Source: a bacterium (GTDB taxonomy: Bacteria; JALSQH01). Taken from it: a stretch of DNA of 9,834 nucleotides. This document shows positions 6,542 to 9,834 of this stretch, one piece after another (position 1 is the stretch's first letter; every line of letters starts with the position of its first letter). The DNA lies in the NCBI GenBank assembly GCA_026985515.1, contig JALSQH010000172.1, forward strand, positions 1 through 9,834, given 5' to 3'. The notes beneath the pieces were generated by a model. That model was not told where the DNA came from. It did not search any database and worked only from the letters and a program-made list of their open reading frames with translations. The translations under genes and the position numbers were made by a program.

Positions 6542-7265
6542 TTTTACACATCCTTTCTTTTACAATTTTTACATTTTTTTTACATAGAAAAGGAGCAATG
6601 TTGCAAAAAGTAATTGAGAAAAAGAGCTTCAATTTCTTTATGAGAGTAAACCGGCTTTTGTCTCTTCTTATGTTTACTGGTTTTACCTGATATACAGCTG
6701 AATTATGAGAAATCTTTGCAATTGAATAATTTATAAAAAATATTTTTTCACGCTTTAACTTTTCAAATATTTCCCCTGTTATCAGCATGCCTGAAATATT
6801 TGGAGGTATTTTTGTCCTGTAAAAAAAGGACAGAATATTGAAGATAATTCCACTTAAAAGATGCCGAAATTTATCCCTTTCCTTGATCTGAACCCATATA
6901 GTATCAAAATTATTTTTACCCATTGATTCCAGAAGGTTAATTAAATCTTCTTCTGAAAGCAAATTATCTACTTCCAGAAACAAAACAAGGTCAGGGGGTT
7001 CCAGCCATTCTATCAATGTGGCACCAGCTGTATGAAGTCCGTAATTTTTATCGAGTCTTATACCTCCCAATTTGCTGTTTTTCTCGTGGAAATCCTCAAT
7101 AATTTTCCATGTGTTATCCCTCGAACCGTCATCTACAATACATATCTGATAATTATTGATTATCCCCTTCGCAAGCAAAGATTCTGCTAAAGCAGAGTAA
7201 TGGTTAATAAACACTGGTAAAATTTTTTCCTCGTTATATGCTGCTGTTAATATTGAAAGATTCAT
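6534..7265 (-). CDS. GtrB/DPM1-like family 2 glycosyltransferase, short form
   Basis: This 243-residue GT-A enzyme probably moves a sugar from a nucleotide to polyprenyl phosphate on the cytoplasmic face. It shows ILTAAYNEE (5-13), IVDDGS (43-48), LDKNYGLHTAGA (71-82), a metal-site segment LEVDN (97-101), WVQIKERD (124-131), FFYRTKIP (147-154), and near the end KSRFTLIKKLKLFF. The last matches the SKYSxxKL region of GtrB and DPM1 proteins. Two points differ from typical members: the DxD-type metal motif is E98-V-D100, and the two C-terminal membrane helices of GtrB are absent. Only a weakly hydrophobic segment (213-228) remains. The start at ATG 7265 is chosen because AAGG (7274-7271) lies 5 bases upstream; a GTG at 7271 overlaps that site. 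It follows the membrane protein gene by 54 bases. Confidence 0.88.
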   Translation of the reverse strand: MNLSILTAAYNEEKILPVFINHYSALAESLLAKGIINNYQICIVDDGSRDNTWKIIEDFHEKNSKLGGIRLDKNYGLHTAGATLIEWLEPPDLVLFLEVDNLLSEEDLINLLESMGKNNFDTIWVQIKERDKFRHLLSGIIFNILSFFYRTKIPPNISGMLITGEIFEKLKREKIFFINYSIAKISHNSAVYQVKPVNIRRDKSRFTLIKKLKLFFSITFCNIAPFLCKKNVKIVKERMCKNA

Positions 7266-7270
7266 CTGCA

Positions 7271-7274
7271 CCTT
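7271..7274 (-). promoter_or_regulatory. Ribosome binding site deciding the glycosyltransferase start
   Basis: On the minus strand AAGG lies 5 bases before ATG 7265. The alternative GTG start, six bases upstream, shares bases with this site and has no Shine-Dalgarno sequence of its own. Confidence 0.6.
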
Positions 7275-7319
7275 GTTACAATTGTCTTTTCCAACGGTAC
7301 AATTTTTTCTATATAAATT

Positions 7320-8657
7320 TTACCTGAGGAAGTTTTTTTTAAAAAAAAGTGGATCATTTAGCAGAACTGTTGAGGTGAGGGTTAAAATAATCTTATTTTC
7401 ATGCATGGAAAGAAATTTTTCTGAAGATAAAACCCTTCCATCTGGAAGAAGAAGATGTTCATCAAAGTTACATACCTCCACAGCTCCAGGGGAAAAAAGC
7501 AATTTTTTAGCGAGAATGCACTTCCTGTCTTCAAGTACCACAAAGTAGTTGTCAAGGGGATAGAGAAAATAGTCGAAATCCATTTTTGACAAAGTGGAAT
7601 AAACATTTTTCTGTGCTCTGTATGGAGCAATTAGATCATATGGTTCTTTTCTGGTACCTATTAAAACCAGATAGGTGAGCTGAAGAATAACCAGGAAGAT
7701 TGAAACTGTGGTTATATTAAAATTCTTTTCAGAAGCATAAATTACAGGTCCCAGAAACCCAACCAGCATAACAGGTATCAGGGCCTTTGAGACATAAGGG
7801 ACAAGGAAAAGAAGAAGGGTGAAAGGAAATAATAAGCGGTAAAATGAGGATGTTCTTGGTGAATAGAAAAAAAGGGGAAAAACGTAAAGAAGCGGATTAA
7901 AATAAAGGAAAATGGAAGGATCAACTCTTTTCCCTTTGAAAATTATTTGTCCGACGCTTTCGTTATTAAAAAACAATTGCCTGTATCCAAAAAAAAGAAA
8001 GAAAGGATCATTATATCTCACCCAGGAAACAATAATGTAGTAGAGTATGAAAGGAAAAGTGACAATAATCACTTTGAGGAATTTATTTTTATGATCATTG
8101 AAAAGCAGGATAATTGCCATCCCGAGAGGGATAACAAACAGTTCATGTCTTATTAGGGGAAGAAGAGAGATAAGAATCAACCCTTCAATTCTCTTTTTTT
8201 CTACAAAAAGATATAAACCAGACGTTAAAAAGGCGAATCCGATAATATATGCAAAAGGTGAAAAACTCCATTCCCATAAGGGGAGCTGTAACATGAAGAA
8301 AAAAGTCAATAAAACGGCGGAAGTGATGTTAACATATCTTTTCAAAATCAGGAAAAGGAAAAAACCTCCTGTGGTATAAGATTCAATTGTAACAATAGCA
8401 AACTGCTTCCAGGATGGAAGAAATGGAAAAATTTTAGATGAGACATAGAAAAGAAGAGTGGGAACTGGATGAGCAATAAGGTAGGTGAGAAAAGAAGGAT
8501 TTTCGCCTGCGCACCGCCCGACATAAAATCTGAGTAGAGCTACACTCTCCCATGTTTTTTTCGCTATCCAGGTATTCCAGGGTAAATTCGCAGGTAGATA
8601 CAGAATCACTAAAAGTGTTAAAAAGAAAAGTATGATGAAACTGGAAAATCTTCTCAT
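7320..8657 (-). CDS. Polytopic membrane protein, probable GT-C glycosyltransferase
   Basis: This 445-residue protein has about 9-11 hydrophobic helices: roughly 6-23, 60-80, 85-105, 112-126, 133-151, 157-186 (possibly two), 193-212, 248-264, 273-292, 294-308 and 315-333. A C-terminal soluble part of about 105 residues follows. A long first external loop (24-60) and a LLPLIRHELF segment (165-174) fit the GT-C fold, whose members transfer sugars from polyprenyl-phosphate donors on the outer membrane face. I do not see a confident GT-C catalytic signature, so this rests on topology and context. A GtrB-like donor synthase lies next door, followed by an acetyltransferase. It is the first gene of the minus-strand set. 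An AAGGA sits 3 bases before ATG 8657, a short but usable spacing. An alternative is a lipid or glycan transporter. Confidence 0.65.
   Translation of the reverse strand: MRRFSSFIILFFLTLLVILYLPANLPWNTWIAKKTWESVALLRFYVGRCAGENPSFLTYLIAHPVPTLLFYVSSKIFPFLPSWKQFAIVTIESYTTGGFFLFLILKRYVNITSAVLLTFFFMLQLPLWEWSFSPFAYIIGFAFLTSGLYLFVEKKRIEGLILISLLPLIRHELFVIPLGMAIILLFNDHKNKFLKVIIVTFPFILYYIIVSWVRYNDPFFLFFGYRQLFFNNESVGQIIFKGKRVDPSIFLYFNPLLYVFPLFFYSPRTSSFYRLLFPFTLLLFLVPYVSKALIPVMLVGFLGPVIYASEKNFNITTVSIFLVILQLTYLVLIGTRKEPYDLIAPYRAQKNVYSTLSKMDFDYFLYPLDNYFVVLEDRKCILAKKLLFSPGAVEVCNFDEHLLLPDGRVLSSEKFLSMHENKIILTLTSTVLLNDPLFFKKNFLR
7333..7348 (-). repeat. T8A8 tract near the 3' end of the membrane protein gene
   Basis: Eight T's followed by eight A's form a perfect 16-base palindrome covering codons for F-F-K-K-N, close to the stop. 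In the reading frame it contains both T-TTT-TTT and A-AAA-AAC, heptamers of the type that promote -1 ribosomal slippage. A shift after AAC would replace the last three residues (FLR) with LPQVKFI and a new stop. Confidence 0.85.
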
Positions 8658-8703
8658 TATTCCTTATTATTAACTGTGGAATTAAATTTTGCAAGGTGTA
8701 GAA
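8642..8703. promoter_or_regulatory. Divergent promoter region between membrane protein and deacetylase
   Basis: Only 46 bases separate the two start codons, so any promoters must overlap or lie partly inside the genes. For the + strand, TGGAAA (8642-8647) and TATTAT (8665-8670) with a 17-base spacer form a plausible pair. For the - strand, TTGCAA (8694-8689) and AATAAT (8671-8666) are 17 bases apart but would leave a leader of only about 10 bases. Both are moderate matches. Shared regulation of the two transcripts is likely but not shown. Confidence 0.35.
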
Positions 8704-9393
8704 ATGAAAATTCTTGTTGTTGCTGCACATCCCGATGATGAGGTGCTCGGGTGTGGTGGAACTGTGGCAGGTTATGTGAGAAAAGGTTTCGAGGCTTATC
8801 TCCTGCATATGACAGAAGGAGTTAAGGGAAGATACAGTAAAGACTTATGGAATTCTCCAGAGGTTAGAAATGAAATCATGAATCTGAAAAAAGAAACGGA
8901 GAAAGCAGCAAAGATTATCGGTTTCAGAAAAATTTTTAATTGCAGCTTTGATGACCAGTATCTTGATAATTATCCATTTGTTGAGATTGTAAAATGCGTT
9001 GAAAGAATAATTAAAAGTGTAAATCCATCCATTATTTTCACCCATTCAATTGAGGATCTGAATCTTGACCATGTTGTAACAGCAAGGGCAGTAATTACCG
9101 CAGCAAGGCCTTTCACAGGGGTAAGAGAGATCTATTCCTTTGAGATACCATCTTCCACTGACTGGAATCCTGCAGGGAATTTTTCACCAAATGTTTTTTT
9201 TGATATTACCCCTTTTATGGATGTTAAAATAAAAGCACTTCAAGCCTATTCTTCAGAGATGCGAAAATTTTCACATCCAAGGTCAGTGGAGGGGATCAGG
9301 AGTCTTGCCAGAATACGGGGTATGCAGAGCAGTTTTGAATATGCTGAAGGCTTTACACTTGTTAAGTTTTTGAAAAATCTTGACAATAGTTGA
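8704..9393 (+). CDS. PIG-L/LmbE family zinc-dependent N-deacetylase
   Basis: This 229-residue cytoplasmic enzyme should remove the acetyl group from an N-acetyl sugar conjugate. The family includes GlcNAc-PI deacetylase, MshB and BshB. The N-terminus has the HPDDE motif (H9, P10, D11, D12, E13), with H9 and D12 as zinc ligands and D11 as general base by analogy with MshB. The third zinc ligand is H123 in HSIEDLNLDH (114-123). The C-terminus YSSEMRKFSHPRS and RIRGMQSSFEYAEGF is characteristic of the subgroup often found in surface polysaccharide clusters. Length is normal. ATG 8704 is preferred because AAGG lies 7 bases upstream; a TTG at 8689 would add five residues but has no binding site. 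The gene is divergent from the glycosyltransferase set and precedes an exported protein by 45 bases. Confidence 0.93.
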   Translation: MKILVVAAHPDDEVLGCGGTVAGYVRKGFEAYLLHMTEGVKGRYSKDLWNSPEVRNEIMNLKKETEKAAKIIGFRKIFNCSFDDQYLDNYPFVEIVKCVERIIKSVNPSIIFTHSIEDLNLDHVVTARAVITAARPFTGVREIYSFEIPSSTDWNPAGNFSPNVFFDITPFMDVKIKALQAYSSEMRKFSHPRSVEGIRSLARIRGMQSSFEYAEGFTLVKFLKNLDNS

Positions 9394-9426
9394 ATATTTG
9401 TTCTAAAATAATTTGAAGGGAGAAAG

Positions 9427-9441
9427 AAAGGAGGAATTGTG
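9427..9441 (+). promoter_or_regulatory. Strong ribosome binding site before a GTG start
   Basis: AAAGGAGG (9427-9434) is nearly the full anti-Shine-Dalgarno complement and lies 4 bases before GTG 9439. It is the strongest site in the window and identifies the start of the last gene, whose first codon is not ATG. Confidence 0.75.
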
Positions 9442-9834
9442 AGGGGGAAAAGGGTAGTATTTTTTATTTTTCTTGTAATAGAGGGGGGTAATTTATGGGG
9501 AGGAAAAGTTAACTTTACTCTGTCAGGAAGGCATTTCGGTTATCTCTCCATAGATGCTCATAAGTTTGATAATGGGCAGCCCTATGAGAATCTCCGTGGT
9601 GCTGTAACAATGCACTGGAGTGAGAATCTTTTCTACTTTCTTATGAGGGTACTTGACAATGAATGTTGGTCTCCAAGCCCTGGAAATTTATGTAATTATA
9701 AATTACTTGGTATGATGCTTGATCCTGGCACATGGACACATCATGAAGCAGGTCCTTTAAGGACAAATCCCCTTGAACAATGTCCTAGACGAAGAAAAAT
9801 TTTAGTGTGTTTGGATTGTAGAGATGAAGGAGAA
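9439..9834 (+). CDS. Exported protein of unknown function, partial (runs off the window)
   Basis: A frame open for 132 codons runs from GTG 9439 to the last base without a stop, so the 3' end is missing. It begins with a signal peptide: MRGKR, a hydrophobic core VVFFIFLVI (6-14), and a Gly-rich region around residues 15-22 where cleavage could occur. The mature part is rich in aromatic residues and contains five cysteines, three of them near the window edge (EQCP, then VCLDC). I recognise no domain. It follows the deacetylase by 45 bases with no terminator between, so the two are probably co-transcribed. Possible roles are an envelope protein or a substrate of the neighbouring glycan enzymes; neither is supported directly. 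Confidence 0.75.
   Translation, partial: MRGKRVVFFIFLVIEGGNLWGGKVNFTLSGRHFGYLSIDAHKFDNGQPYENLRGAVTMHWSENLFYFLMRVLDNECWSPSPGNLCNYKLLGMMLDPGTWTHHEAGPLRTNPLEQCPRRRKILVCLDCRDEGE

Noticed and set aside
7266-7271. GTG start six bases upstream for the glycosyltransferase
   Set aside because: It overlaps the AAGG ribosome site that correctly serves ATG 7265.
7278-7308. ACAATT repeats forming an AT-only hairpin followed by T's on the plus strand
   Set aside because: The six-base stem is almost all A-T with a 13-base loop, and no plus-strand gene ends here. It is too weak to call a terminator.
7273-7548. Open frame of 91 codons on the plus strand
   Set aside because: It is antisense to the 3' end of the polytopic membrane protein gene, and its product is a low-complexity translation of an AT-rich stretch.
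8689-8703. TTG start five codons upstream for the deacetylase
   Set aside because: No Shine-Dalgarno site precedes it, and it would place the AAGG site inside the coding region. Family members begin close to the MKILVVAAHPDDE strand.
8434-8808. Open frame of 124 codons on the minus strand
   Set aside because: It overlaps the HPDDE-coding start of the deacetylase and the first part of the membrane protein gene, both of which are well supported. Its product shows no recognisable pattern.
1-9834. CRISPR array, tRNA, rRNA, transposase or phage genes
   Set aside because: No regularly spaced repeats, cloverleaf-like sequence, terminal inverted repeats or mobile-element protein motifs were seen on either strand.

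Overview
The window reads as chromosomal DNA from a Gram-negative-type (diderm) bacterium. The G+C content is low, about 40% judged by eye. Arginine is mostly encoded by AGA/AGG and ATA is common for isoleucine. At least two, probably three, predicted lipoproteins, a phospholipid-type acyltransferase and lipid-linked-sugar enzymes all suggest an envelope with an outer membrane. The acyltransferase subtype and the mix of chitobiase-C-like repeats with a propeller resemble proteins of deltaproteobacteria/myxobacteria and related uncultured phyla. I cannot place the organism more exactly. I see no mobile element, CRISPR array, tRNA or rRNA, and no gene-free stretch longer than about 130 bases.

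Left block (about 84-5596, + strand): a tightly packed four-gene operon. A candidate promoter with a perfect -35 box and an overlapping inverted repeat precedes a small cysteine-rich lipoprotein that has no Shine-Dalgarno site. It is followed by an LPLAT-family acyltransferase with a coiled-coil N-terminus. Next comes a large surface lipoprotein with four chitobiase-C-terminal-like domains and a roughly seven-bladed LVIVD-type propeller. The last gene is a second probable lipoprotein with a PA-IL-like lectin fold followed by Fn3/Ig-like domains. Two junctions use the same TAGGAGA arrangement, in which the upstream stop codon lies inside the next ribosome binding site. The acyltransferase and large lipoprotein genes overlap by 53 nt. 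The likely theme is an outer-membrane or surface carbohydrate-binding assembly plus a lipid-modifying enzyme.

Middle block (8657 down to 5597, - strand): three genes for glycan assembly. They encode a polytopic GT-C-like membrane protein, a GtrB/DPM1-like family 2 glycosyltransferase lacking the usual membrane tail, and a WecD-like GNAT acetyltransferase. This block converges on the left operon with zero bases between the two stop codons.

Right block (8704-9834, + strand): divergent from the middle block across a 46-base gap. It holds a PIG-L/LmbE zinc deacetylase, then a GTG-started exported protein of unknown function cut off by the window end. Together the middle and right blocks could make a polyprenyl-phosphate sugar, transfer it outside the membrane, and exchange N-acyl groups on an amino sugar. 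This pathway is inferred from gene content, not demonstrated.
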